From Closterium sp. NIES-65 (lineage: Eukaryota; Streptophyta; Zygnematophyceae; Desmidiales; Closteriaceae), in NCBI GenBank assembly GCA_948144175.1, contig CANXME010000233.1:1629800-1693799 (forward strand): DNA of 64,000 nucleotides, given 5' to 3'. Of the stretch, positions 1 through 11,473 are shown piece by piece. The translations under genes and the position numbers were made by a program. The notes under the pieces are model-generated. The model saw nothing but the letters and a program-made list of their open reading frames with translations, was not told the DNA's origin and did no database searches. Numbering within the stretch: position 1 is the stretch's first letter; each line of letters starts with the position of its first letter.

Positions 1-2154
1 TCGAGACGATCCCCCGCAGAGCCACAACCTCCGTCGTGGGCGACGTCGACCTCGTTGAGCAGGGACGCAGGTCGGTGCAGAGGACGCGCCCGGAGTACGT
101 TGCCCGACCGAGCACCACTCCAGCTGCAGAGACGAGCATCATTCCCTCTCCGTCCTCCTGCAGCTTCACGCCGTGCTCCTTCAGCTGGCCGGACGACAGC
201 AGGTTGGCCCGCACACCCAGGACATACAGTACGTCGGGGATGAGTACCTGCTTCCCGGCCTCCCCTTGTAGGGCGACGGTGCCACGGCCCTGGACGTCCT
301 GCAGCGCCCCATTGAAGCCGCGCACATGCCTGATGGCGCCGCTCGGCTGCAGGTTGACGAAGGCTTCCTTCGTCCCCATCAGGTGGTGGGAGCAACTGCT
401 GTCGAGCAGGACCACCGCCGGGTTCGCCTGCACAGTTGCCGCCACCGCCTGGAAGTCCTCTCCGGCCTCCGGCGCCAGCGAGACGGTCGGCTCCACGACG
501 CCGACCAGCGAGCACGACGCCGTCTTGTCATCCCGCGCCTTGCCGCCAGCAGGGGAGTCGGCGTCCTTCGCCGAAGTCGACATCTTGGTCGACTGCTTCT
601 CCTTGCGCGGAAGGTTTCCTCCTCGACGAGGACGACGACTGCTTGACCTCCCGCGACCGCCCTTGTCGTCGTCGTCGGAGTCACTGTGGTCGGGACACTC
701 GAAGGAGAGGTGATTGGGGCTGTGGCAGATCCAGCACTCCCGACGTCGACCTCCTCCTCCTTGACCGCCGTCCTTGGTTGTCTTCTTCTCGACCTCCTTG
801 GTCGACTTCCAGCCACCGCTCCCGCCGCCACCAGACTGTCCGCGCTGTCCTGGTCGGCCTCCTTGCCTCGCCGGGGCGACGAAGTTGGCCTGTGCCAAGA
901 GTTCCCGCTCAGCCTCCTGCATCGCCTCGTCCTGCAGGATGTACGAGGTCAGGTTGTCCTCGTTGAGCGTCGCCCTTGTGCTCGGCGCCATGGACAGCCG
1001 CTTCAGGAGGTTATAGCTGCTAGAAAGTCCCTGCATGACATGGGTGATGTACGACGCCGTGGAGTACTGCGCGCCGGCCATCCTGATAGTGGCGAGAATT
1101 TGCCGGGCTCGGTTGCAGTAGTCAGTCGCTGTCTCCTCGTCACCCATACGCAGGTGCGTCAGCTGTCCCTCCAGCTGGGCGATGTACAGGTCGTCGGTGA
1201 CCTGGTACGTCGACTCAATGAAGTGCCACGCCCGGTGGCCGGCATCGATGTACTCCCGGCACCACTTTAAGGCGATCTGCACGCCCGGCGAGCAGCACCG
1301 CGAGATGACCGTGAAGGTCAACAGCTGCACGGCGCGAAACTCCGCCCGCAAGTCGGGGTGGTGCTCCCCATGCGTCGCCACGGTCCCTCGGGCGAAGCCG
1401 ATCAGCCCGGCCATCTCCAGCTGGGGCTTGTTAGAATCGTAGATTAAGTGAACACTAGGGTTTGGGGTAGGAGGAGAGTTGAGAGAAACATATGTCGAGA
1501 GAGTTTAGCCAAAGAGGAAGAATTCACTATTGAGCGAGGTACAAATAATAAACAAAGCATGCAAAGAAGGTGCACCACCAACAGTTTATAATAACTACAC
1601 TAACTACAGCTACAGGCAGTTACAGATATATTCTAACAGGGCTCGATAGCTTCCTTCCAGTTGAGAATGTCGGGTCGACCGACCAGTGGGGGGGTGACTG
1701 AGATCCTGTCCGGCGTGAACTTGAAGTAGCCGTAGCTCGGCGCAATCCCACCTGTCGTCACCTGGGACGCCGACATCGGCAACAGCCCACTCCGTCGACC
1801 TCCGACGTCACCCTGCAAAGAGCCTGCAGCCGCCGACGTCTGCATCCCTCGCGCCTAAACGCCGCCGACTTCACCGGCGTGTATCACACCTCTCTGCCTC
1901 AACGTGCCTCCAGCACTGCTGCCGACTTGACCACCACCGGCGTTGACGCCCACGTCGACGCCGCCTTCGTTGTTCACCGGACGAGGAGAGGCAGGTCGAG
2001 ACGGGTGCTCCGTCGCCCACATGGAGCGGAGTCCAGCCTCGACGACCGCCCAGGGCAAGTTGCCATACTCGTTGGCCTTGTGCTTCCTCCTCGCATTCTC
2101 CAACCGTGCCTCCAGGGTGTCCACCACCCCCGCGTCACCTACGGCTCCAACCAT
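1..2154 (-). pseudogene. copia-type gag-protease, unit A (runs off the left edge)
   Basis: Read on the minus strand. A 5' segment (about 2154-1856) ends in an in-frame TAG just before ATG 1845. The frame then runs through a gag core (WKEAIEP, then QLEMAGL after the solo LTR at 1429-1638 is skipped), a CCHC knuckle CWICHSPNHLSFEC near 707-748 (C-X2-C-X4-H-X4-C), and an aspartic protease segment LLDSSCSHHLMGTKEAF near 345-400. It stays open to base 1. Conserved UBN2-type gag words include TYQVTDDLYIAQLEGQL and TASYITHVMQGL. The protease active site reads DSS rather than the usual DSG. No integrase is visible because the window ends. Apart from the LTR insertion and the TAG, the frame looks well preserved. 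Confidence 0.8.
1429..1638. mobile_element. solo LTR inside gag of unit A
   Basis: The segment starts TGTTAGAATC and ends GATATATTCTAACA, a TG...CA unit with inverted ends TGTTAGAAT/ATTCTAACA. It is flanked by a perfect 5-bp direct repeat GGGCT (1424-1428 and 1639-1643). Removing the segment and one GGGCT restores a continuous gag frame, which is strong evidence for insertion followed by LTR-LTR recombination. It contains no coding sequence. A small LTR-like non-autonomous element is the alternative. Confidence 0.85.
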
Positions 2155-2486
2155 AGTGACTACCGCACAGTTGCCGGCCTGTAACTACGAAATAGGTAAG
2201 TGGTGTCTACGTCGACCTGACTGAAAGGTAAGTCGTGTGCCGTCCACGCTCACCACACCATGCGGAGATAACTGCTGCAACGGGAGCTAGACTACGGGCT
2301 AGGCACGTGTGCTCGTGTGATCTCTGCGTTCGTTCACTTAGTCATTTCCTTGTGTTTACGCTTCTTGCTAGTTCACGGGGAGAATTGGCAAGAGTTTCAC
2401 TAGGAAAACATGACAACAATGATCCAATGAAGTTGGCAATGCAAGACTACATCAGAGCTAGCATTCAGGTCGGCCAACTGCCAGCG
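2155..2486 (-). other. upstream flank of unit A, non-coding
   Basis: This lies upstream of the gag of unit A on the minus strand. I see no LTR ends, PBS or convincing coding sequence in it. Confidence 0.3.
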
Positions 2487-3310
2487 CAGCTTGGTCGACC
2501 GCGTTCCAGCACGACTTGGTCGACCGCACTCCAGCAAGGCAAGGTCGACGGCGTGCCAGCGTCGCAGGTTGATGGCGTACCAGCATTGCTCACGCAGGAC
2601 AGCAGTGCACCCGCTTCGCAGGTGCGCGCAGATGATTGGCGTGCAGAGTCTCGTCACCTGCACAGCGCACACACCACGTCAACCTCAAGCTGACGACTGC
2701 CTCTGATCCGCCACGACGACCTCGGGATACCACCACCGAGGTCGGTCTCGCCAACTTCGCCTGGGCGACCGTGGCACTCCTCCGCAGCACTTCGTCACCC
2801 AGGTAACCTGGTCGACCGGGCAACCACATCGACCAGCAGCTCCCGTACGTGCCCGTCGACCTCCCAAGTCGACGACCACCTCCATGTCGACCTCACCAGG
2901 ACGACCACGCCCCTCGGTCGACCTCCTCCAGGTCGACGTCCCTTCTGGTTGACCAGCTCCACGTCGACCAGCACTAAGTCGGCCAGCGCAGTTGTCGGCC
3001 GACCACCCACGTCGGCCACCCGAAGTCGGCGTCACGAAGTTGACGCCCCGCTACTCGACGCCCAACTGCTCGTCGTCCTGAGTCGAGGTCGACGTCGGCC
3101 CCTCCTTCGTCGACCACCAGATCCAGTCGACCACCCGCAGGTCGACCAGCAGTCCATCAACCGACCACCGAAGTCGGCTTCCCCAAGTTGACGTCACCAA
3201 GTTGACGTCCTCCGCAGGTCGACTCCTAAGTCGACCTCCCCGAAGTTGGCGCCACCCTGAAGTCGGCGCCCGTGCAGTGGTCCCCGTGCAGGTCGACCTC
3301 CTCGTCAACT
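2487..3310. repeat. GTCGAC-rich degenerate repeat region
   Basis: I count 17 GTCGAC hexamers in about 820 bp, usually as GGTCGACC, AAGTCGACG or GTCGACCTCC, with many one-base variants (gtcggc, gttgac). The spacing is irregular, so this is a degenerate interspersed motif rather than a clean satellite. Part of it (about 2740-2830) is similar to 5540-5640 upstream of unit B, so it belongs to the same repeating unit. Confidence 0.7.
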
Positions 3311-3340
3311 AGCTCGCCCACTGCTGCAAGTCGGCTGCTC

Positions 3341-5264
3341 CCCTAACACCCGACCACGATGTCGGCTCCGCCCAAGCGAGGACGGGGCCAACACACAACT
3401 CCCGTTGACAGAAGGTTGGTGCAGAGGACGCGACCAGGATAGCGTGCTCGACCGAGAACGTCCCCTGTCGCGTTGACAAGCATCATCTCGTTGCTGTCGT
3501 TCTTCTTCAGCTGGCCGGCTGATAGCAGGCTCGCCTGCACGCCCGGGACGTAGAGTCAGGGGATGAGGACCTGCTTCCCGGCCTCCCCTTCCAGAGGGAC
3601 GGTGCCTCGGCCCTTAACGGTCTGCAGAGCCCCGTTGAAGCCACGCACATGCTTCACATTGCTGCTCAGTGCCATATCGACGAAGGCCTCCTTCGTCCCC
3701 ATGAGGTGGTGCGAGCAACGGCTATCGAGCAGAACCACCATCAGATTTGCCTGCACTGGTGCTGCGACCGCTTTGAAGTCTTCGCCGGCCTCTGGCGCCA
3801 GCGAAACAGTCTGCTCCACCACGCCAACTATTGAGCACGAAGCCTCTCCGTCGCCGTGACCCTTGTCGCCGGAAGAATGGATATCCTTCGTTGACGACGT
3901 CTTCTTCGATGTCTGCTTCTCCTTGCGCGGCTTCTCGTCCTGACTTTGACGACCGTTAGCCGGCCTTCCACAGCCTCCCTTGTGGTCATCGTCGTCAGCC
4001 TCCTCTCAGTCGGGGCAGTCCTAGGAGAGGTGGTAGGCGCTTCCACAGACCCAGCACTTGCGCCGTCGATCACCTTTTTACACGACCACTGTCACTAGTT
4101 GATTTCGCCCGGTCGGCATCCTTTGCTGGCCTCCCACCTCCACTACCACCTCCGCCAGACTTTCCGCGCTGCCCCTGCTGACGATTCTGCTCCGTTGGTG
4201 CAGTGTAATTCGCCTGTTGAAGGAACTCCGTGGGCTGTTCTGCCTCCTACATTGCCTCGTCTTGAAGGATGTAGCTGGTGATGGAGTCCTCGTCGAGGGA
4301 CTCATGCGTGCCGGGCACCATCACCATCCTCTTCATGAGGTTGTAGCTGCGCGCCAGGCCCTTGATGACATGGGTGATGTAGGACGCTGTAGAGTATTCG
4401 GCGCCCGCCATACGCATTTCAGCCAGTATACGTTGAGCACGGTTGCAGTAGTCCGTCGCCGACTCCTGCTCGCCCATCCGAATGTGTGTCATCTGCTCCT
4501 CCAGGTGTCCGATGTACAGGTCGTCCTTCGCCTGGTACGTCGACGGGATGAAGTGCCATGCTTGGTGACCAGCATCCAGCCACTCTCGACAGGACCTGAG
4601 CGCCAGCTGCACCACCGGTGAGCAGCACCTCGAGATGACCATCAAGGTGAGCAGTAGAGCAGCACAAAACACCCCGCGCAGCTCAACATCGTCCACGGGC
4701 GGAATCGGCACAGTGCCGTCGGCCAAGCCCTTCAGCCCGGCGACCTCCAGCTGAGGTTCTATCGACTCACTCCAAGTGATGAGGTCCCGTCGACCTTGCA
4801 GCGGTGTGACGGTGATCCGGTCTGGTGAAAACTTGAAGTAGCCATATGTCGGGGCGATCCTGCCTGCCGTCTTGTGCGTCGTCGCCGAGAACCCTCCACC
4901 GCTTCGTAGAGGAGAGCGACGTCGGCACCCGAGCTGCCTTCAGCCGCCGTCGACCACTGCACTCGCGCCTGACTCGTGTCGTCGCCACCGTCGACCTTGA
5001 TCACCCTTCTCTGCTTCGTGCCATCGTTGTCGCTGACTTGTGCACCGCTGTCGACCTCGTCGTCGACGCCACCTTCGTTTCGTACCGGACGAGGAGATGC
5101 AGAACAAGAAGGGTGCTCCGTCGCCCATTGTGCCCGGATGCCAAACTCGACGATTGCCCAGGGGATCGTCTCGTACTCGCCATCCTCAGTGCGTTTCCAC
5201 GAATCAGCCAAGCGTGCCTCCAAGGTGTCCGCTACTCCCGCATCAGCTACGGGGTCGACCATGG
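3341..5264 (-). pseudogene. copia-type gag-protease, unit B (degenerate)
   Basis: A diverged homologue of unit A. Minus-strand order: N-terminal segment (ADAGVADTLEARL) from about 5264; a frameshift near 4870-4900; the gag core (FKFSPDRITVTP, then IEPQLEVAGLKGLADGTV; about 4830-4247) with TYQAKDDLYIGHLEEQM; a zinc knuckle near 4010-4055 (CWVCGSAYHLS, then TAG, then DC), so broken by a stop; and a protease segment LLDSRCSHHLMGTKEAF (about 3690-3740) in which the DSG motif reads DSR. A TGA follows KQVLIP at about 3556, and the frame resumes until about 3341. No integrase follows; the GTCGAC-rich repeat begins instead. The unit is non-functional. Confidence 0.75.
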
Positions 5265-5284
5265 CGACTAACGTAGCTCGTGTA

Positions 5285-5380
5285 CGACTTGCCAACGCTG
5301 CAAAAAGGCGGCCTACCAACGCTGCACCTGCGCGACTTGCCAACGCTGCACCCACGCGGCTTGCCAACATCGCACCTGCA
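5285..5380. repeat. 24-bp tandem repeat, 4 copies
   Basis: Four imperfect copies of a 24-bp unit of the form cgacttgccaacgctgcacc plus 4 bases lie just upstream of unit B. Confidence 0.75.
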
Positions 5381-5499
5381 GGTGATTGTAAGCGCATATG
5401 CAAGCACCTACTTCGCAGCTGCTTGTAGACAGTTCCACACAACGTGCACCGTCGCACACATTGCGCAGGTGCTAGGTCAGCCACATGCAGACAGTTGCA

Positions 5500-5760
5500 C
5501 CTGATGAGCCACGTCGACCACGTGGTGCCACGTCGGTCGACTTTGCCACAGCAGCCTCGACAACGTTCGTGCACCTCTGTAGAACTTCGTCGAGCAGGTA
5601 ACTCGGCCGACCGGGTAACGTCCCCGGCAACCCTGTAGGTTGATGACCTTCGTTATCGGAGGTCGACGACCTTCGTCGTCGCGGGTCGACGACCTTCGTC
5701 GTAGCGGGTCGACGACCTTCGTCGTAGCGAGTCGACGACCTTCGTCGACCACCTCGATCG
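5500..5760. repeat. upstream flank of unit B with a 23-bp tandem repeat
   Basis: Positions 5540-5640 resemble 2740-2830 upstream of unit A. From 5639 to about 5752 a 23-bp unit (core GTCGACGACCTTCGTCGT) repeats five times: starts at 5639 (variant GTTGATGACC), 5662, 5685, 5708 and 5731. Confidence 0.75.
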
Positions 5761-6039
5761 ACATTCTGAAATTTCAGCTCCTCATTTGTCGAAATTTTCT
5801 GCCAAAATTTGCCTATGCATTTGCGAGGGTGTGCACGGCCAGACGCGACCCTGCGAAAATGAACATCCGTAAATCTCTGCACCAGCTGCATCACTCGCAC
5901 ATGTGTACGATACGTTTGTGTTGCACCTGCGGATGCTTGAACTACTCTTACATGGGTTCCCTAGTACACCTCGTGTACAGGCAACCCAACCTGCGCAGAA
6001 GCTCCAGATTTCTCATACTGCAGAGGGTCGGCTGCACCT

Positions 6040-6118
6040 CCCACACACCCGACCACGAAGTCAGTTTTGCCCAGGCGAGGGCGAGGCCAACTTCCTTCAA
6101 CAGAGGGTTCCTTCTTAG
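6040..6118 (-). pseudogene. remnant of a third gag-protease unit
   Basis: About 75 bp resembles the 3' end of the protease segment of unit B (3345-3418), sharing cccgaccacgaNgtc and ggcgagg. It suggests the A/B tandem array once continued to the right. Confidence 0.5.
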
Positions 6119-6807
6119 GTATAATTGCATGTCCTCCCAATTGTCACCCTCGAGTATGATGGAATATGAAACAAATGTAAAAAATAAATATGAAAAGGAA
6201 TTTAAAAAAGGAACGAAGTCCTAATCGGCTTTCTCTAGGCGAGTGGCATCGACACTGCGCGAAAAGCCATAAAATTTGCGCCGCCACTTATTCGCTTCAC
6301 GTCGCAAACCAAGGCGGCGCCTCCCACCGCGGCCTTGCCTCCCTGGACTACTACTAATTAGCTTCCACGTGGCCATCATTTTACGGCGCGATACTTCTAC
6401 AAGCCGCGGATCGCTTTGATTGCGACTATGTGGCGAGATGGTGACCAGAGCCCAAAATTGGTTTAGGCCTACCCTTACAAATCAGGGTTCCAGCCCCTCC
6501 TTACCCCGACCCTAGGGTAAATTTTTTCGTACCCTGTTTGCAGCATAGTAAATCAACCACTAGCCTAATTTGAGAAGGGTAGTTTTAGGCCAACCCTATT
6601 TCAGTTACTATTTTGTGAGCTAAGTTATTTACAATGACATAATAAAGTAGCACTCACAAGGTCCATGAGCTCATAAAGAGCATCACATTCACAACACACC
6701 TTCTCAGTGCCACCCCCACTGCCTACTACTTCTTCTACAAACAGGGTGTTGCCTCATTGGGTGAAACAACCAATGAGGCAACATGGCGTGTCGCCGACAA
6801 CGACTCT
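6119..6807. other. non-coding flank of element C, with a hairpin
   Basis: AT-richer sequence without a credible gene. A perfect 13-bp inverted repeat GTTGCCTCATTGG / CCAATGAGGCAAC lies at 6748-6760 and 6770-6782 with a 9-nt loop. The last five bases, ACTCT (6803-6807), are the target-site duplication of element C. Confidence 0.6.
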
Positions 6808-6941
6808 TGTTAGAATCTAGAGACATGACTGAATGAACTAGGAAAGTGTTGGGTACAAGTATGAAACCCAAAAAGGGTCTGTACCCCATGTTTGCTACCC
6901 CACTACAGCCTACACATATATAACATGCATATACTTTGACA
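6808..6941 (-). repeat. 3' LTR of C
   Basis: 134 bp, TGTTAGAATC to ACTTTGACA in plus orientation. It matches the right-hand copy over its length when the two pieces of that copy are joined. The adjoining CACCCCCATAGGC is, on the minus strand, the G-rich polypurine tract before the LTR. Confidence 0.88.
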
Positions 6942-7207
6942 CACCCCCATAGGCAAAGTGGGGGAGAGCAAGGGGACACAAGACCAGCCAAGAGAAGCAA
7001 AGCAAGCTCAGGGTGGATCACAACCTCACCACACACACTGAGCACAAGCAAAGGGCCACAAGGCCAGTTCACATGCAGAGGTATATATGCAACAACAACA
7101 GCACAGTGATCTCTACCTAGAAGAGCAAGCATGCAGGTATATATATATATATAGATATCACAGTACAAGCAAAGTCTACAGCAAGTGAGGAAACGTGGGC
7201 AAAAGGC

Positions 7208-9157
7208 CTAACAGAGTGCAGAAACGCAGATGATCACTAGACGGAAGCGCCTTGGTGAATATATCAGCAGTGTTGGCCCGAGTGGCAACGTGAGTAAGAC
7301 GAAGCTAACCACCCTGCTGCAACACTCGAGCCAGGAAGTAACGCAGAGCGATGTGCTTTGTTCTGTGCTCCAGTCTGTGCTCCTGACACAAGGCAATGGT
7401 GGCCTTGTTGTCGACGTACAGCACTGGAGGAGAACGAGGCCTCTCTCCCAAGTCGAGCAGCAGGTAGGTGAGCCAGCGTAACTCCTGTGCAGCCATGGCT
7501 GTGGCGTAGATCTCAGCCTCACAACTGGAGGCGAGAACAGAGGACAAGCGTGTAGACCGCCAAGAAACAGAGCCAGAGCCAAGGCTGAAGGTGTAACCCT
7601 GTGACGACCACTGCGTAGCCTGGTCGTCAACCCAAGAAGCGTCCGAGTGCCCAGTGAGGACAACGTCGCCCCATCCTCCAAGCACGAGCCCCATGCCCGA
7701 TGTACTGCACAAGTAGCGTAGTACCCTCTTAGCAGCATCCGTGTGCAGCTTTCGGTGCCGACCAGGAGCCACGTGGCGAGCCAGAAGGCCAAGAGGGTGC
7801 GCAAGGTCAGGACGAGTGCAGGTCATCAGGTACATGTGGCAGCCCACTAGCTCTGGGTAAGGACCACTCGGCTCTACGGACTCGTCCAAAGGTGGAGCTG
7901 AGAGCGAGTGACCTGTAGCTAGAGGAGTGGCCTGTGCCGAAGACCAGGTGAAGCCGAAGCGCTGAAGGACCTGCTGCACCATGTGTGACTGAGTCAGTGT
8001 GATGGTGTGGGCGTGCTCTGTCCCAGATGATCTGCAAGCCAAGGTAGGTGCGTAGCTCACCCAGGTCTGTGCACGTGTTTCTCTTCTGCAGCTCCGACTT
8101 CACCAGGGTGAGAGCCTCAGTGTCAGCAAGTAGCAAAGACCAAGTCGTCGACGTACACGAGGATGTAGAATGGCGGCATCCAAGTGTCGGTGCGTAGAAA
8201 CAGCGACGGGTCAGCAGTCGACGGAGCAAACCCAAGAGCCGCTATTGTCATCCTCAGTGTGTCGTGCCACTCACGTGGTGCCTAGCGGAGACCGTAGACC
8301 GGCCGGGGGAGGCTCCACTGAGTACTAGGACGGAACGACCCAGTGAAGCCAGGTGGGCGGCGCAGCCAGATCTCCTCGTGCAGGCTGCCCTGTAAGAAGG
8401 CTGTGCTAAAGTCAAGAGAGTGAAGCTCGTAGTCACGCTGAACGGCAACGTGCAGTAGCACCCGAAGAGTGGTCATCTACGGGGTGGGGGAGAAGGTCTG
8501 GAAGAAGTCTACTCCCTCTCGCTGACTGAAATCTCGAGCAACGTAACGAGCCTTGAAGACAGGCGGAGAACTTGGCGGTCGCTTCACCCTGAAAATCCAC
8601 ATGCCATCGACGATGTTCGCCCCAGGAGGGGGAACCTCGACGACGTAGGTGCTTGTGGACTTCCGGGATGCCATCTCTGCGTCCATGGCTGTCTCCCACT
8701 GAGAGGAGTACTCACCCGCGATCGCCTCAGCGTAAGAGCGCGGGGTCGGGATGTCTAGAGCATCTGGGTCTCCCTCAGGGGCAAGCAGCATGGACACGAG
8801 ATGAGGCGCAGCTGCTGCAAGACACTCAAGGTCCTCCTGCGTGTCCTCAAGGACGTCCGTGCCAAGAGCACACTCACCCCCGATGGACGGAGGACAAACA
8901 GACTCAGACTCAGCAACAAGACTAGCGGCGTAGTCTAGACGACAGGCAGTAGCAAAGTCAACAAGCTTAGCGACTAAGGCAGACGCAGCAGCAGACTCAA
9001 ACGACGGGTCAGTGACAACTGTGGCTAGCAGACGCGTGACAGTAGGGTGAGCAGCACCAGCGCGGTCAAACTCAAGCTCTGGAACGTCAGGCAGAGAAGA
9101 CGCAGGAGGGGACGGCAGGGGAACACGCTGGGGAGCAGAGGAAGGACGCAGGGCCAT
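7208..9157 (-). pseudogene. C: reverse transcriptase-RNase H, frameshifted
   Basis: Copia-type RT and RNase H spread over several frames. 9157-8477 carries the N-terminal RT part (KARYVARDFSQREGVDFFQTFSP). 8476-8282 carries LHSLDFSTAFLQGSLHEEIW. 8060-7305 carries TITLTQSHMVQQVLQRFGF, MTCTRPDLAHPL, the RNase H words TGHSDASW and CEAEIYATAMAAQELRW, and LYVDNKATIALC. The YVDD region near 8150 lies in a damaged stretch. The upstream part of the 9157-8477 frame is the family-specific segment TRLLATVVTDPSFES. The gene cannot encode a full polyprotein. Confidence 0.85.
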
Positions 9158-9285
9158 GAGGTGTGTGCCGGGGACAGCCGGCGGACGCTCACGAGGAACA
9201 CAACGACCAGTATGACCAGTGCGGACAGTGCAAGCAAGCGAGATAGGACAAGACGCAGGCTAACGACGCTCAGCAAGACCGCCTG

Positions 9286-10321
9286 TCAGCTCACTGTAAG
9301 GAGAAGGAGCAGGCAGCGGTGAGCCAGGCTGTAACGGAGGACCAGTAGAAGATGGGAGGCTAAGAACCTGGTGAAGCACGGAGCCAGGCGGTGGAAGAGA
9401 CGAAGGTGACGGTGGAGCGAAGAACAGTTGCGGCGGTGTAGTGACACCAGCACCTCCTGCAGCTCCAGAACCTCCAGCGCTAGCACCCGCAGCAGCTCCT
9501 GAACCTCCAGCTCCAGCGCCACCAGCGCCAGCACCTCCAACAGCTCCAGAACCTCCATTGCCTGCACCTGCAGCAGCTCCAGAACCTCCAACGCCAGCAC
9601 CCGCAGCAGCTCCAGAACCTCCAGCTCCAGCGCCACCAGCGCCAGCACCTCCAACAGCTCTAGAATCTCCAGCGCCAGCACCACCAGCAGTAGCACCCCC
9701 AGAGTTGGCACCTCCAGCGCCAAGGTCCCCAACCTCAGAGTCGACAGTAGCACCTCCAGGTCCAGCAGGACCTCCACTCCCAGCAGCTCCAGTACCCCCT
9801 GTACGAGCACCTCCGGGACCAGCTGCTCCAGGAACTCCAGTAGAAACAACACCAATAGCAGAGTCACCAGCTCTAGCACCTCCAGCAGCAGGGCCCCTAG
9901 CTCCAGCAGCGCGACCCTGACGGCTAATGTACCCCTCACGCAGCTGCTGTGGGGAGAGAGGGACAGCGCCGGCTCCAGTGCCTCAAACACCAGCACCTCT
10001 CGCAGTAGGGCCCCCAGCTCCAGCAGCTCGACCCTGACGGCTAACGTACCACTCACGTAGCTGCTGTGGGGAGAGAGGGAGACGACGACGAGAGTGCAGC
10101 GGCAAGGCGCCAGCGGAGCGACTACGGAGACGGGCGCTCCAGGGAGACTGCTCACCAGACGCCTCAGCGCCCCCAGGTGCAGCACCCCCAGACTCAGTAC
10201 CCCCAGGCTCAGCACCCCCAGGCTCCGCACCCCCAGGCTCAGCACCCCCAGAAGCAGCACCCCGAGCAGGACCACCTCCAGCAGGACCTAAGTCACCAGT
10301 GACCTCAACTGGCGCAGACAA
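9286..10321 (-). repeat. C: integrase-RT linker, repeat-rich
   Basis: A low-complexity linker. On the minus strand GGAEPGGA-type repeats (about 10321-10150) are followed by an LSPQQLREWYVSR module, and then by long runs of short LE(V/L)LELL-like or Gly/Ala-like units depending on frame. DNA repeats include the 15-bp GGGGGTGCTGAGCCT-type unit. A second PQQLREWY-type module lies near 9920-9960, so the module is duplicated in C. Confidence 0.7.
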
Positions 10322-10395
10322 GGGAGGAAGGTCTACCTAAGACACACCTGAACGAGCAGGACCGGGAGCGGGGAGGGGGTCTACCTGGGGAGCAC

Positions 10396-11473
10396 CTAGA
10401 GCGAGAAAGAGCGACGGGGGGGGGAGAGGGGCAGTGCGGTAGGGGAAGAGACGGTAAAAGGGAGCCGACTCATCGAACGTGACGTCCTAAGAGGGGAAGA
10501 CACGGCGCGAGGTGGGGTGGTAAAACTGCCAACCAGGCGCGTCAGGGACAAAGCCAAGGAAGACACAGGGAACAGTGCGGGCTGAGAGCTTGTCCGCGGT
10601 GGTATCGCGGACAAAGGCACAAGAACCCCAGACCCGGAACACCGACGCATCGCCAACCTCCACCATCCACCGCAGTGTGGGCGAGGTCTCTGGCAAGGAG
10701 ACACGGGGCCAGAGGTTGAGCTGATGCGCGGCGTAGCGGACCGGAAACGGCCATAGAAAGTGGGGGGCAGCCGCATGGACCATGGAGGAACGCGGGACCT
10801 CCATGACCAAGCCAATGCGGCGCTCAGCAACCCCATTCTGCTGCGGAGAGGTTGGAAGCGTGAAAGTCTGGCGAATGCCCTCCCCATGACAAAAGCTCTG
10901 CAGAAGGTCGGAGGAAAACTCCCCACCTCTGTCAGAGTGCAAACGCAGGACGGGAAACTCCATCCCGAACCGCTCGCGGAGCTGGAGACGAGCAGTGCGG
11001 ATCCAAGGGATCAAAACATCAGGGACCTTACCCTTGGTGCGCAAGGGGAAGACCGTGGTGTAACGCGAGTAGTCATCAACAACCAGCAGGAATTACCGCT
11101 CGCGGTCCTGCCCACTGACGCGGGCTGGGCCCCACACGTCCATGTGCAGGGTCTGCAAGGGAGCAGTCGTCGGGGGAAACGAGGAGGAGTGAGGAGCGGC
11201 GTGCTGCCGCCCCTCAACACAGGGAAGACAGGGAGGAGCAGGGGAGGGGGGGAGGGGAGGGAGAACCCTGGGAAGACCAGAGACAAGAACACGGCGGTGC
11301 ATGCTACGAAGGCGCTGCACCGAGGGGTGACTAAGGCGGTGGTGCCAAAGGAGGGTCTGGTGCGACAAAGCGCGACACGAGCAGGGGGCTGCTAGCTGAC
11401 CTGACGCAGACGCAGCGACCTGAGGGGACACAGTAGTCAGTGTGTAAAGACTCGAAGCCAGGCGCACTGGCAA
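10396..11473 (-). pseudogene. C: copia integrase, frameshifted
   Basis: 11473-11093 contains LLWHHRLSHPS (HHCC zinc domain) and CLPCVEGRQ. 11044-10487 contains the catalytic core words LRLHSDRGGEF (second Asp) and QQNGVAERRIG (Glu), then the C-terminal block ADKLSARTVPCVFLGF. The first Asp (HMDVWGP) is in the first frame. The two frames do not join, so it is a pseudogene. Confidence 0.85.

Noticed and set aside
9286..10275. Minus-strand frame of 329 codons, Leu/Val/Glu-rich
   Set aside because: Out-of-frame reading of the linker repeat of C. The in-frame reading gives GGAEP-like units and the LREWY module.
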